Assembly (NCBI GenBank): GCA_900318885.1
Contig: ONMN01000029.1
Location: 1 to 64,000 of the forward strand
Length of the DNA: 64,000 nt
Direction: 5' to 3'
Origin: an uncultured Prevotellaceae bacterium
GTDB lineage: Bacteria > Bacteroidota > Bacteroidia > Bacteroidales > Bacteroidaceae
Both the position numbers and the translations under genes were made by a program. The notes beneath the pieces are model-generated. The model searched no databases. It was not told where the DNA came from and saw only the letters and a list, made by a program, of their open reading frames with translations. Shown piece after piece: positions 26,695-35,719 of the stretch; the stretch's first letter is position 1, and every line of letters begins with the position of its first letter.

Positions 26695-28326
26695 ATGAAA
26701 CGCTTAATATTATTCCTACTGGTTATTGTCAACGTTGTGTTGACAGCTGTAGCTCAGTCTGCAGACTATAAAATTATTTTAGAGAGAGACACGACGGTGA
26801 AGACGCGTGCTGGTGGAGTCACTTTGAGTACGCGTGCCGTGCGCCGCTACGTCTACGAATATCCCTCTAAGGATGCTGACGGCAAGCCCGTCACTATCAG
26901 CGGAGTCATCATGATACCTTCCAACGTCGTAGATGGTTCGGCGCCCTGCGACGGTATCTTGCTTTTCAATCGCGCCACGCTGGGCTCACCCGAGGATGCG
27001 CCTTCGACGGGTAATTCAGAATTGATTAACGGACTGATTGTCAATCCGTTGAAGCCTAACTATATCCTCATTATGAGCGATTTCATAGGCTACGGTTCAA
27101 GCATCGACAAACCCTCGTTCTGTCTAGTGGCAGCACGTAAGTTGCTTACCGACAAGCAGATACCCATGGGTAAATACCTCTTCAACCTGGGTTTCTCGCA
27201 GGGTGGTTCAGAGACGCTCTATGTGGCCAAGTTGCGCGATATGGAATACAAGGACAAGGGTATTACCATCACCAAGACCTTTGCCGGTGGTGGTCCTACC
27301 GACTATGTCATAGCCTATAAGGAGTATGTCAAGCGCGACTGGTGTGAGGATTGCAAGGACGTCGTCATGATGCTCATTTCGGCCGTTGAGAACTTACACC
27401 TGAACATCGACTACAAGGACTTGTTCAAGGAACCTCTGGCTACTGGTGCAAAGGAATATGTCAAGACCAAGAAGAAGGAGACGCTCGGAGACTATGGTGT
27501 CAGCATGCAGGACTCGCTGCACAACCTCATTCAGCCTGCCTATATGGACGTGGAAAGCGATCAGGCCAAGGCCTTCATGGCAGCGTTGGAGAAAATCAAC
27601 CTCATGAAAGATTGGGACATTGACACCACGCAGCGTTACTTCATCGAACACAGTCGTCACGACAACTACGTGCCTATCCAGTGTGTCCGAGCCATCATCC
27701 CCTGGATGAGAGAAAAGGGCTTCACGCCCAGCCTCGTGCCAGGAAAAACCAACCTGCAGACTAACACACTGGTATTCAAGGCCAACCATAGCGTATCGGC
27801 TATCATATGGCTCATCCAGACTGTTGCCGCCATTGAGGTTTGGCCCGTACTCTACTACGAGGGTGGTCAGAACCGCTATTACCACAACGTGGTGAAGGAC
27901 CTCAACCTCATGAAGGTCATCAAGACACTGGAGAGCTGGGGCATCGACCTGCGTAAGATTGTCAAGGGTGACAATGCCCCACAGCTAGTAGCATCCCATC
28001 GTGCCAACAGATCCGGCGCTTTGGCTGCGATTATGGATTTTATTCCTGGTATCAAGGACGCGCTGGCCAAGGTTGATCTCACTCCTGAAGATGCCGAGGA
28101 AATGCTGGAAGATGCCGGCATAACTCTTGAGGATGTTTTGCAGGTGGCTGCTTACCTTTTCTTGTCACCTTCTTCAGTACCAGAGACCGACAGCGTTTTG
28201 TCTGTCTATCCGTTCAGCGAGGATGTGGAAGCTCCTGTACAGCTCATGCAACTCTATGAGCAGACGCTGGCCAACTGGTATATGCAGGGCGGCATCAATG
28301 TCGAGTATGAGAATTGGGGATGGTAA
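26695..28326 (+). CDS. Secreted alpha/beta hydrolase, secretory-lipase type (copy 2, with internal deletion)
   Basis: 543 residues, paralogue of the preceding gene, with its own signal peptide (MKRLILFLLVIVNVVLTAVAQ). The nucleophile elbow GFSQGGSET, acid region HSRHDNYVPI and His in FKANHSVSAII are kept. Between DKP near residue 142 and the next conserved Ile-Pro it has 15 residues where copy 1 has 28, so about 13 residues (39 bases) are missing in frame just before the nucleophile strand. Whether it is still active is unclear. The helical stretch LTPEDAEEMLEDAGI and the end NVEYENWGW match copy 1. Confidence 0.78.
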   Translation: MKRLILFLLVIVNVVLTAVAQSADYKIILERDTTVKTRAGGVTLSTRAVRRYVYEYPSKDADGKPVTISGVIMIPSNVVDGSAPCDGILLFNRATLGSPEDAPSTGNSELINGLIVNPLKPNYILIMSDFIGYGSSIDKPSFCLVAARKLLTDKQIPMGKYLFNLGFSQGGSETLYVAKLRDMEYKDKGITITKTFAGGGPTDYVIAYKEYVKRDWCEDCKDVVMMLISAVENLHLNIDYKDLFKEPLATGAKEYVKTKKKETLGDYGVSMQDSLHNLIQPAYMDVESDQAKAFMAALEKINLMKDWDIDTTQRYFIEHSRHDNYVPIQCVRAIIPWMREKGFTPSLVPGKTNLQTNTLVFKANHSVSAIIWLIQTVAAIEVWPVLYYEGGQNRYYHNVVKDLNLMKVIKTLESWGIDLRKIVKGDNAPQLVASHRANRSGALAAIMDFIPGIKDALAKVDLTPEDAEEMLEDAGITLEDVLQVAAYLFLSPSSVPETDSVLSVYPFSEDVEAPVQLMQLYEQTLANWYMQGGINVEYENWGW

Positions 28327-28363
28327 ACAAATAGTTAATTAATACAATAGCAAAATATAAGAT

Positions 28364-28978
28364 ATGGGATTTTTATCAAATTTATTCGGAAAAAAGGAAG
28401 GACAACAGAAAGCAGGAGGCATGGAAGACTTCATGACCTTGATTCGTGTATATTTTCAGGCGGTGATGGCTGCCGATTTGGGCATCACCAATATGGCTGC
28501 ACTGCCTGACTTGCGCGTGTTCAAGGCAACGCTGAAGGTGCCTACACAAAACAATAAACTGGGATTGGCCGAAAAGACGAAGTGTAAGAAAATGCTGAAG
28601 GAACTCTACGGCATGGACGAAGACTTTACGAAGGAAATCGACCAGAGCATCCGCAAGCGCTGCAAGAAACCACAGGACATACAGACCTACATGTATCAGT
28701 TCTCGGGCTTCACGCAGGACCTGATGATGCTCACGGGCAATCTGATGAAATTCAAGCTCCGTGTGCCCAGCATCTTCAAGAGTGCCATCCGTACGATGAC
28801 GGAAAAGACCGTCAACGATATCTTCACGAAGAACGACTTCTCGGACGCTGGTGTCATGAAGACCGTAGTGGCTATTCGACAGTATGCGCAGAAGCTTGGA
28901 TTCTCGCAGCAGTGGACCACTAATTTCGTGTATAAAGTGGTGATGCTGGCTAAGAAAGAGCCCAAACCGAAGGAATAA
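28364..28978 (+). CDS. Conserved-looking helical protein of unknown function
   Basis: 204 residues, not recognised. It begins MGFLSNLFGKKEGQQKAGG, a short amphipathic start rather than a signal peptide, followed by a helical body rich in Lys and Met (MEDFMTLIRVYFQAVMAADLG; LRVPSIFKSAIRTMTEK). No catalytic motif and no membrane segment. It starts 37 bases after the second hydrolase and may be the last gene of that run. The FGKKE start is common in Bacteroidetes cytosolic proteins that associate with membranes, but this gives no function. Confidence 0.65.
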   Translation: MGFLSNLFGKKEGQQKAGGMEDFMTLIRVYFQAVMAADLGITNMAALPDLRVFKATLKVPTQNNKLGLAEKTKCKKMLKELYGMDEDFTKEIDQSIRKRCKKPQDIQTYMYQFSGFTQDLMMLTGNLMKFKLRVPSIFKSAIRTMTEKTVNDIFTKNDFSDAGVMKTVVAIRQYAQKLGFSQQWTTNFVYKVVMLAKKEPKPKE

Positions 28979-29009
28979 GAGTTAAAAATTATTAATTCTC
29001 AATTTGACA

Positions 29010-29042
29010 TTTGTCAATTGTCAATTATATTTTCTACCTTTG
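29010..29042 (+). promoter_or_regulatory. Promoter of the zapA-rny operon
   Basis: TTTG (29010-29013), 21 bases, TACCTTTG (29035-29042), 19 bases before ATG 29062. The upstream stretch repeats TTGTCAATT-like heptamers. Confidence 0.75.
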
Positions 29043-29061
29043 TAGGATAAAGTGAATAAGT

Positions 29062-29361
29062 ATGACCGCTAACGAGAAAGCTTTGGCGACGTTTGAGACG
29101 CGCATCCGACAGATGATTCTCCGCTTTCAAGAGTTGAAAAAGGAGAATAAGAGTCTGTATGATATGCTGCAAAAGAACGAACAGGATATGAATCAGTTAC
29201 GCCAGCAGTTGGAACAGCAGCAGTCGGACTACAATTCACTGAAAATGGCGAAGATGATTGAGATTACCGATGGCGACCTGACAGGAGCCAAGGATCGGTT
29301 GTCGAAGCTGATTCGCGATGTCAATAAATGCATTGCTATCCTCAGCGATGAAAATCAATAA
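29062..29361 (+). CDS. Small coiled-coil protein upstream of zapA
   Basis: 99 residues. Residues about 10-60 form a heptad coiled coil (IRQMILRFQELKKENKSLYDML...QLRQQLEQQQ), and the end is helical (RLSKLIRDVNKCIAIL). No signal or membrane segment. It is 12 bases before zapA and shares its promoter. Size, coiled coil and position suggest a ZapB-like partner of ZapA in division-ring assembly, but sequence similarity to E. coli ZapB is not claimed. Confidence 0.7.
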   Translation: MTANEKALATFETRIRQMILRFQELKKENKSLYDMLQKNEQDMNQLRQQLEQQQSDYNSLKMAKMIEITDGDLTGAKDRLSKLIRDVNKCIAILSDENQ

Positions 29362-29373
29362 GGAATTGATGCT

Positions 29374-29682
29374 ATGCCAGAACAGAAAAAGGACAGATTA
29401 CATATCAGGTTGCACGTCTACGACGAAGAGATAGAAGTCGTCATCAATCGTGAGGACGAAGAATACTATCGCTCTGCAGCCAAGCTCATCACCGAGCGCT
29501 ACAATGCCTATGCACAGGCGTACAAGGGGCGCAAAAGTGATCATACAGTGGCACTGATGACGTTAATCGACATCACGCTGATGTATCAGAAAGAGCGTGC
29601 CAATAACGATACCTCGCCCTATGATAATGTTCTCGCTAAGTTGACAAGTGAAATCGAGGAAGCCCTCGGTGATGAAAAGTAG
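29374..29682 (+). CDS. zapA: Cell division protein ZapA
   Basis: 102 residues, the family size. Binds FtsZ and cross-links protofilaments in the division ring. LHIRLHVYDEEIEVVINREDEEYYRSAAKLI is the N-terminal beta-alpha ZapA head, and the C-terminal half (VALMTLIDITLMYQKE...LAKLTSEIEEAL) is the dimerising coiled coil. It sits between the small coiled-coil gene and rny. The 37-base gap to rny leaves no room for a 6S RNA, which follows zapA in many other bacteria. Confidence 0.85.
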   Translation: MPEQKKDRLHIRLHVYDEEIEVVINREDEEYYRSAAKLITERYNAYAQAYKGRKSDHTVALMTLIDITLMYQKERANNDTSPYDNVLAKLTSEIEEALGDEK

Positions 29683-29719
29683 AGATCATTAACATATATA
29701 TATAAGACTTAGAACGTTT

Positions 29720-31261
29720 ATGAACATTATTGTTGGTATTATTCTGATTGCTGCAGCCCTCATTGTAGGTGGTTTCTGCGGCTTTATGATTTTCCGCTTC
29801 GTCGCGAAGGGAAAATATAATGAAATGCTGAATGCCGCCAAGAAGGAGGCAGAGGTAATCAAAGAAAAGAAACTGCTCGAGGTGAAGGAGAAATTCCTGA
29901 ACAAGAAGGCAGAACTGGAAAAGGAAGTGCAACAGCGCAACCAGCACATCCAGCAGAGCGAGAACAAGCTGAAGCAGCGTGAGATATCGCTGAACCAGCG
30001 TCAGGAGGAATTGGGACGTCGCAAGAATGACCTCGACAACCAGCAGACGCGTATCGACAACGAGAAAAAGGTGCTGACGCTGAAGCAGGAGGAACTCGAG
30101 AAGATGCAGATGCAGGAGCGCGCCAAACTGGAGGAACTCTCCGGACTCTCTGCCGACGAGGCCAAGGCCCGTCTGGTGGAATCGCTGAAGGATGAGGCCA
30201 AGACCGATGCTGCTGCCTACATCAATGAAATTATGGACGAGGCCAAGCTCAATGCCAATGCCCAGGCCAAGAAAATCATTATCCAGACCATCCAGCGTGT
30301 GGCTACTGAGACCGCTGTCGAAAACTCCGTCAGCGTGTTCCACATCGACAATGACGACGTCAAGGGTCGTGTCATTGGTCGTGAGGGTCGTAACATCCGT
30401 GCTTTGGAGGCTGCCTGCGGTGTTGAAATCGTCGTCGACGACACTCCTGAGGCCATCGTCATTTCCGCCTTCGATCCCATCCGTCGCGAGACCTGTCGTC
30501 TGGCCCTCCACCAGTTGGTGGCCGACGGACGTATCCATCCCGCACGTATCGAGGAGGTCGTTGCCAAGGTGAAGAAACAGTTGGAGAACGAGATTATCGA
30601 GACGGGTAAGCGCACCACCATCGACCTTGGTATTCATGGTCTGCACCCTGAACTTATCCGAATCATCGGTAAGATGAAGTATCGTTCCAGCTATGGTCAG
30701 AACCTGTTACAGCACGCCCGCGAGACGGCTAACCTCTGTGCCGTGATGGCTGCTGAGCTGGGTCTGAATCCCAAGAAGGCTAAGCGCGCCGGTCTGTTGC
30801 ACGATATCGGTAAGGTGCCTGACGAGGATACTGACGATCCACACGCTATCTATGGTGCCAAGATTGCCGAGAAATTCAAGGAGAAGCCCGATATCTGCAA
30901 TGCCATCGGCGCCCACCATGACGAGATGGAGATGCAGACCCTGCTGGCTCCTATCGTACAGATTTGTGACGCCATCTCTGGTGCACGTCCTGGTGCACGT
31001 CGTGAGATTGTCGAGGCTTACATCAAGCGTCTGAACGACCTCGAGGCCATCGCCATGAGCTATCCTGGTGTCACTAAGACCTACGCCATCCAGGCTGGTC
31101 GCGAACTCCGTGTCATTGTCGGTGCCGACAAGATGGACGATGCCGAGACCGAGGCACTCAGCGGACAGATTGCATCGAAGATCCAGAACGAGATGACCTA
31201 TCCCGGTCAGGTGAAGATTACCGTCATCCGCGAGACCCGCTCCGTCGCTTACGCGAAGTAA
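29720..31261 (+). CDS. rny: Ribonuclease Y
   Basis: 513 residues, the typical length. Membrane-bound endoribonuclease that starts mRNA decay. One N-terminal transmembrane helix ([20 protein letters not shown]), a long coiled coil (about 35-180), a KH RNA-binding domain around [17 protein letters not shown] (about 213) and an HD domain with LLHDIGK (about 355) carrying the metal-binding His-Asp pair. The stop codon shares its last base with the ATG of a GH28-GH43 gene (TAATG), so an unusual secreted enzyme may be coupled to it. Confidence 0.95.
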   Translation: MNIIVGIILIAAALIVGGFCGFMIFRFVAKGKYNEMLNAAKKEAEVIKEKKLLEVKEKFLNKKAELEKEVQQRNQHIQQSENKLKQREISLNQRQEELGRRKNDLDNQQTRIDNEKKVLTLKQEELEKMQMQERAKLEELSGLSADEAKARLVESLKDEAKTDAAAYINEIMDEAKLNANAQAKKIIIQTIQRVATETAVENSVSVFHIDNDDVKGRVIGREGRNIRALEAACGVEIVVDDTPEAIVISAFDPIRRETCRLALHQLVADGRIHPARIEEVVAKVKKQLENEIIETGKRTTIDLGIHGLHPELIRIIGKMKYRSSYGQNLLQHARETANLCAVMAAELGLNPKKAKRAGLLHDIGKVPDEDTDDPHAIYGAKIAEKFKEKPDICNAIGAHHDEMEMQTLLAPIVQICDAISGARPGARREIVEAYIKRLNDLEAIAMSYPGVTKTYAIQAGRELRVIVGADKMDDAETEALSGQIASKIQNEMTYPGQVKITVIRETRSVAYAK

Positions 31262-34077
31262 TGAATCCTTTTTTAATTTTAGTCTTTACGCTGGCAATGA
31301 TGTCAGCGACTGTTCAGTCGCGCGACTATAACATCATGGACTATGGTGCGCGACAAGATACTACTGTGCTCAGCACTGAGGCTTTGCAGCGGGCCATAGA
31401 CGACTGTTCGAGGGCAGGCGGGGGCAGGGTAGTGGTTCCTACGGGTTCCTACAAAATCGGTTCGATTATCCTGAAGTCGGATGTGCACTTGTATCTGGAA
31501 CATGGAGCGACGCTCTATGGCAGCACTGACCTGAAAGACTACCTGCCCGTGAAGCCCGACTATGTCTCGCTGCGTACACAGGTGAAAACCATTCAGTTGC
31601 TGTATGCTGACAGGGTGAGGAATGTGGTCATCAGCGGTTATGGAACCATCGACGGACGTGGTCGGGCTTTTAAGAAGCTGACATGGAACGACGAGGGAAT
31701 CACCCGTCCGCACCTGTTGCGCTTTGTCGAGAGCGAGGATGTCGTCATCAAGGATATCACGCTGAAGAATTCAGGTTGCTGGATGCAACATTATCTGGCC
31801 TGTGACCGCCTGAAGATAGAAGGCATCAAGGTTTTCAATCGCAACAACTACAATAATGATGCGCTCGACCTTGACGGCTGTCATGATGTTGTCGTTCAGG
31901 GCATGATAGCCGACTCCGACGACGATGGTATCACGCTGAAGAGTACGTCGCCCCGTCTGTGTGAGAATATCCGTATCAGCGACTGCGTGGTGTCGAGTCA
32001 TTGTAATGCGGTGAAACTGGGCACTGAGACGAATGGCGGGTTCCGTAACATCAATATCTCGGGCATCGTCGTGAAGCCGAGCAGCGACCAAAAGGAAAAG
32101 TTCTTCGGCCAGTGGATAGGCTCGTCGGCCATCTCGTTGGAAATCGTCGATGGAGGCGTGTTGGAAAATGTCAGCGTCTCCGACTTTACCGTTGAAGGCA
32201 CAGAGTCGCCCATTTTCATCCGTCTGGGCAATCGCGGCAGGGGCTGGTTGTATGAGAATCCCAACGTTGAGGACCTGCAGTCGGCAAAGTTGGTGCCGAT
32301 AGACCATGTGGGCAGCATCGATGGCGTACGCCTTGACAATATCCAGATACGAAATGCTGGTTCCATGGGTTGTTCGATAACGGGACTGCCTGGCCATTGT
32401 GTGCGTAATGTGTGGCTCTCGAACATCTCGATACACCACAAGGGCGGTGTGAAAGCCAGTGAGCTTTCGGCCATCAACGACACGATAGCCAACGAAAAGC
32501 AGAAGGACTATCCCGAGTCGACCATGTGGGGCAATCTGCCTGCCAAGGGATTCTTTGTCCGTCATGCCCGCAACATCCGTTTCAGCAATGTGGAGATTCA
32601 GACGGCAGCGTCTGACGCACGTCCCGACTTTGTGAACATCGACACGGAAGGGTGGGGCGACCAAGGCGACGGCACATACAGGAATCCGGTGCTGAATGCC
32701 GATTTCTCCGATCCTGATGTCATACGCGTGGGCAATCATTATTATATGGTGGCATCGGACTTCCATTTTATGGGTATGCAGGTGTTGGAGTCGGACGACA
32801 TGGTAAACTGGCAGTACATCAGTCAGATATACCGTCGCATCGATGAGCCGGGCTGGGACTTCAACCAACATTATGCCGGAGGTTCGTGGGCACCGGCCAT
32901 CCGCTATCACGACGGACTTTTCTACGTGTATTTCTGTACGCCCGACGAGGGGTTGTATATGAGTACCGCCAAAGACCCGCACGGCTCTTGGGCACCGCTT
33001 CATCTGGTGAAACGTGTGGAGAAATGGGAAGACCCTTGTCCTTTCTGGGATGACGACGGGCAGGCCTATCTGGGGCGTAGCCGACATGGTGCCGGACCTA
33101 TCATCGTCCATCGGATGTCGCCTGACGGAAAACAGTTGCTGGATGAGGGCGTAACGGTCTATGAAGGTCCTGTCGCTGAGGGTACGAAATTGATGAAGCG
33201 TAACGGTTGGTATTATCTCATTATTCCTGAGGGTGGTGTCGGACGAGGTTGGCAGACGGTATTGCGTTCCAAGAATATCTATGGTCCGTACGAACGCAAG
33301 ATTGTGCTTGAGCAGGGCTCTACCATGATCAACGGTCCCCATCAGGGCGCGCTGGTCGATACGCCCGATGGCTCTTGGTGGTTCTATCATTTCCAGGAGA
33401 CGCCCGTCCTGGGCCGTGTAGTCCATCTGCAGCCTGTCCGTTGGGAGAATGGCTGGCCGCTGATGGGTGTCGACTACGATAGAAATGGCATTGGCGAACC
33501 CGTGGCAGCATGGCAGAAACCGATAGCCTCCGAATCATCCTTCCTTCCTCAGGCCGACGATGATTTCTCAAGTCCCACCCTGGGCCTGCAATGGCAGTGG
33601 AACCACAATCCCGTTGACAGTCATTGGAGCCTGACCGAGCGCAAGGGTTGGCTGACGCTTACGGCGATGCCTGCCGACAGCTTGAAGTCCTGTCGCAATA
33701 TGCTCACGCAGAAGGTTGTGGGCAATCAGAGCGAGAGCACCACCATGCTGACGGCATCAGGCGACTGCTTTGCTGGACTGTTTTGTTCGGGCAAGACTTT
33801 TCGTGGCATTGGACTCTGCAAAGAAGGCGTTTTCGTCGAGGCTCATGGCAAACGGCAGATTGTCAAAGCGGGGAAATTCCCGCAACTTTGGCTTCGCATC
33901 ACCAACGACTGCCAGCAGAATCGCCACCAGTTCTCCTATAGCACCGACGGCATCAACTATACCGCGACCGAAGCCTTCCCCATGAAAGGTGGTTACTGGA
34001 AAGGCATCCGCGTCGGCCTTTTCTGTTACGGCAAAAAGGGTCACGCGCAGTTTGATTCCTTCATAGTGAGAAGGTAG
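31261..34077 (+). CDS. Two-domain enzyme: GH28 pectinase plus GH43 arabinofuranosidase/xylosidase
   Basis: 938 residues with a signal peptide ([20 protein letters not shown]). Residues about 20-460 are a GH28 beta-helix: YNNDALDLDGCHDV and DSDDDGITLKS carry the catalytic aspartates and SSHCNAVKLGTE follows. Residues about 475-760 are a GH43 five-bladed propeller: NADFSDPDVIRVG (base Asp), WEDPCPFWDDDG (pKa-modulating Asp), GPVAEGTKLMKR (acid Glu). The last 180 residues form the beta-sandwich seen on GH43 enzymes. It could cut the pectin backbone and remove arabinose or xylose branches. The ATG overlaps the rny stop by one base; no separate promoter is visible. Confidence 0.87.
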   Translation: MNPFLILVFTLAMMSATVQSRDYNIMDYGARQDTTVLSTEALQRAIDDCSRAGGGRVVVPTGSYKIGSIILKSDVHLYLEHGATLYGSTDLKDYLPVKPDYVSLRTQVKTIQLLYADRVRNVVISGYGTIDGRGRAFKKLTWNDEGITRPHLLRFVESEDVVIKDITLKNSGCWMQHYLACDRLKIEGIKVFNRNNYNNDALDLDGCHDVVVQGMIADSDDDGITLKSTSPRLCENIRISDCVVSSHCNAVKLGTETNGGFRNINISGIVVKPSSDQKEKFFGQWIGSSAISLEIVDGGVLENVSVSDFTVEGTESPIFIRLGNRGRGWLYENPNVEDLQSAKLVPIDHVGSIDGVRLDNIQIRNAGSMGCSITGLPGHCVRNVWLSNISIHHKGGVKASELSAINDTIANEKQKDYPESTMWGNLPAKGFFVRHARNIRFSNVEIQTAASDARPDFVNIDTEGWGDQGDGTYRNPVLNADFSDPDVIRVGNHYYMVASDFHFMGMQVLESDDMVNWQYISQIYRRIDEPGWDFNQHYAGGSWAPAIRYHDGLFYVYFCTPDEGLYMSTAKDPHGSWAPLHLVKRVEKWEDPCPFWDDDGQAYLGRSRHGAGPIIVHRMSPDGKQLLDEGVTVYEGPVAEGTKLMKRNGWYYLIIPEGGVGRGWQTVLRSKNIYGPYERKIVLEQGSTMINGPHQGALVDTPDGSWWFYHFQETPVLGRVVHLQPVRWENGWPLMGVDYDRNGIGEPVAAWQKPIASESSFLPQADDDFSSPTLGLQWQWNHNPVDSHWSLTERKGWLTLTAMPADSLKSCRNMLTQKVVGNQSESTTMLTASGDCFAGLFCSGKTFRGIGLCKEGVFVEAHGKRQIVKAGKFPQLWLRITNDCQQNRHQFSYSTDGINYTATEAFPMKGGYWKGIRVGLFCYGKKGHAQFDSFIVRR

Positions 34078-34140
34078 TTCTACACTTTTAGTGCCAAGAC
34101 CGATACGACTTTCAGAATTAGGAAAGGTATCGGGATTAAT

Positions 34141-34224
34141 ACTCTCGGAGTAATTGAAATTACTCTTGGAGTAATCAAAATTGCATTCGGAGTATTGCAT
34201 TTTAGTGCCGGTAAACACTGAGTT
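34141..34224. repeat. 21-base-period array downstream of the GH28-GH43 gene
   Basis: Four units of exactly 21 bases starting at 34141, 34162, 34183 and 34204. Positions 6-8 (CGG, TGG, CGG, CGG) and the final TT are constant. Units 1 and 2 contain small dyads such as ACTC-TCG-GAGT; unit 4 has AGTG...CACT. The array begins 63 bases after the stop. Confidence 0.75.
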
Positions 34225-34244
34225 TAGTGGTACTAAAATAGGAA

Positions 34245-34273
34245 AAAAAGAGACCTTTTGCGGGTCTCTTTTT
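34245..34273. terminator. Bidirectional terminator between GH28-GH43 and tRNA-Val
   Basis: AAAAAGAGACC (34245-34255) pairs with GGTCTCTTTTT (34263-34273) around TTTTGCG. Confidence 0.88.
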
Positions 34274-34279
34274 GATTTG

Positions 34280-34354
34280 TAGGGACGGCCGGGCTCGAAC
34301 CGGCGACCTCTTCAATGTGACTGAAGCGCTCTAAACCAACTGGGCTACGCCCCT
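34280..34354 (-). tRNA. tRNA-Val(CAC)
   Basis: A 75-base cloverleaf on the minus strand. The acceptor stem AGGGGCG pairs with CGTCCCT and the discriminator is A. The D-arm has GTTGGTTTA, with one D-stem mismatch. The anticodon stem is CTTCA/TGAAG with loop GTCACAT, so the anticodon is CAC (valine, GUG). The T-arm is GCCGG-TTCGAGC-CCGGC. CCA is not encoded. G at position 32 is unusual. A terminator follows. Confidence 0.88.
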
Positions 34355-34436
34355 TCGTTACAAAATCGGATGCAAAATTACTAAAATTGTTTCATTCCTG
34401 CAAACTTTTACCCATCTTTTTACTTTTTAGGCAAGA

Positions 34437-34470
34437 AAAAAGGTTCCAACGAACAGACGTGGAACCTTTT
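34437..34470 (-). terminator. Terminator of the secG operon
   Basis: AAAAAGGTTCCA (34437-34448) and TGGAACCTTTT (34460-34470) with an 11-base loop, just after the secG stop; it ends in a T run on the minus strand. Confidence 0.88.
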
Positions 34471-34491
34471 ATCTTTGTAAACAGGCGATGC

Positions 34492-34911
34492 TTACTCGGC
34501 CTTTGCCTTGTCGTCAGCGGGAGCCTCAGCAGCAGGAGCCTCAGCAGCAGGAGCCTCAGCGGCGGGAGCGGCAGCGTCCTTAGCAGGAGCAGCAGCGTCC
34601 TTCTGCTGGCTGGCACCGAATCCAGGCAGATTGTTCGGATTGGTGACGGGGTTCTCGATACCCTCCATCACTGAGCTGTCAGCGGTAGCGGTGGGAGCAA
34701 CCCATGCGCAAACGACGCTGATGATGACCATAGCGGCAGCCAGTGCCCATGTGGCCTTCTCGATGAAATCGGTGGTCTTGCGAACACCGGCAACTTGGTT
34801 GTAGCCAGCGAAACTTGACGACAGACCACCACCCTTAGACTCTTGAATCAGCACGATACCAATCATCAGTATGGCTGCAATCACGATAAGAATTACAAAT
34901 AATGTGTACAT
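34492..34911 (-). CDS. secG: Protein translocase subunit SecG
   Basis: 139 residues. Small membrane partner of SecYE. Two transmembrane helices (about 2-22 and 54-73) flank the conserved loop VLIQESKGGGLSSSFAGYNQ. After residue 100 there is a long low-complexity cytoplasmic or periplasmic tail (AAPAKDAAAPAAEAPAAEAP...), longer than in E. coli SecG. It is encoded by near-perfect 15-base repeats at about 34523-34567, which could change length. Last gene of the sigma-54 activator-lptE-TPR-secG operon. Confidence 0.92.
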   Translation of the reverse strand: MYTLFVILIVIAAILMIGIVLIQESKGGGLSSSFAGYNQVAGVRKTTDFIEKATWALAAAMVIISVVCAWVAPTATADSSVMEGIENPVTNPNNLPGFGASQQKDAAAPAKDAAAPAAEAPAAEAPAAEAPADDKAKAE

Positions 34912-34928
34912 AATGTTTTGATTTTAAA

Positions 34929-35684
34929 TTATTTAATTTTTGAATTATTCTTGCTGTTTATTATTAATTTCTCGAGGAAACGTATCTGGTCGGTGAAGTA
35001 GGCGTTCTTTTTCGGATAGCGTTCCGCCAGTCGGCCTATGATGTCGAGTGCCTTCTGATAGCGTCCCTGTTTGATGTAGATGCGCGCCAGGGTCTCGGTG
35101 AAGTATTCCTCTTCCACGTCCTCTGTATTCTCTGACGTCTGTGCCTCTTCCGGTTCCTGAGGCAGATCGTTGAGAAGGATGCGTCCCTGTTCCTGCTCGA
35201 GGAAGGTGTCGATGAGGTCTTGTCCCTTCATTTGTGGAGCATTGTCTTCCTTCGCCATTGCGCCCTCGGTGGCCAACAGGTAGCTGACGTAGTCGACTGA
35301 TGCGTCGGCTGGGGTAGGCTTGCGGTCCTGCTTCTCTGCCGTACTGTCTTCCTGTGGCAGTGCGTCGAGGAAAGTGTCGATGAGGTCGATGGTGCGCGAG
35401 GACGAGCTGTCTGTCATCGGCTTCTGGCTGTTGTCCGTCAGCTGTTGACGTATCTGATAGTGGGCAGCCTCTATCATCTGGAAGATGACCTTACGGTCTG
35501 TGACATAGATGGCAGCACGGCGGAGTTCCTCGTCGAACGACGGGTCGTGCAGCAGATAAAGATTCTGCAGCATGAGTAGGCGTGCCGTCTGGAAATACGG
35601 ATGCAGCGCCAGCATGGAGCGCAGCTCGTAGAGCGTGTCGCGATCCATCAGCTCGGGGTGGTCAATGAGTTCCGTTATTTCCAT
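34929..35684 (-). CDS. TPR-like helical protein of unknown function
   Basis: 251 residues. The N-terminus (MEITELIDHPELMDRDTLYELRSML) and middle are helical. Residues about 195-240 look like a tetratricopeptide pair (YFTETLARIYIKQGRYQKALDI and RLAERYPKKNAYFTDQI). A Ser/Asp-rich linker lies between (about 90-190), where the motif DLIDTFL occurs twice. No signal peptide. Its place between lptE and secG suggests a role connected with the envelope or secretion, but this is inference. The 5' spacer is a 7-base micro-repeat running into ATG. Confidence 0.7.
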   Translation of the reverse strand: MEITELIDHPELMDRDTLYELRSMLALHPYFQTARLLMLQNLYLLHDPSFDEELRRAAIYVTDRKVIFQMIEAAHYQIRQQLTDNSQKPMTDSSSSRTIDLIDTFLDALPQEDSTAEKQDRKPTPADASVDYVSYLLATEGAMAKEDNAPQMKGQDLIDTFLEQEQGRILLNDLPQEPEEAQTSENTEDVEEEYFTETLARIYIKQGRYQKALDIIGRLAERYPKKNAYFTDQIRFLEKLIINSKNNSKIK

Positions 35685-35715
35685 ATCTTATATCTTACCT
35701 TTTATTTCTTACCTC
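35685..35715 (-). repeat. 7-base tandem micro-repeat between lptE and the TPR gene
   Basis: Minus strand: AGAGGTA, AGAAATA, AAAGGTA, AGATATA, AGAT then ATGG. The last unit merges with the start codon at 35684. Confidence 0.8.
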
Positions 35716-35719
35716 TATA

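Noticed and set aside
29683-29719. 6S RNA downstream of zapA
   Set aside because: Only 37 bases lie between zapA and rny, far too few.
33757-34218. A small minus-strand protein with YSES/YSKS repeats
   Set aside because: The repeats come from the 21-base array and most of the frame is antisense to the GH28-GH43 gene; no promoter found.
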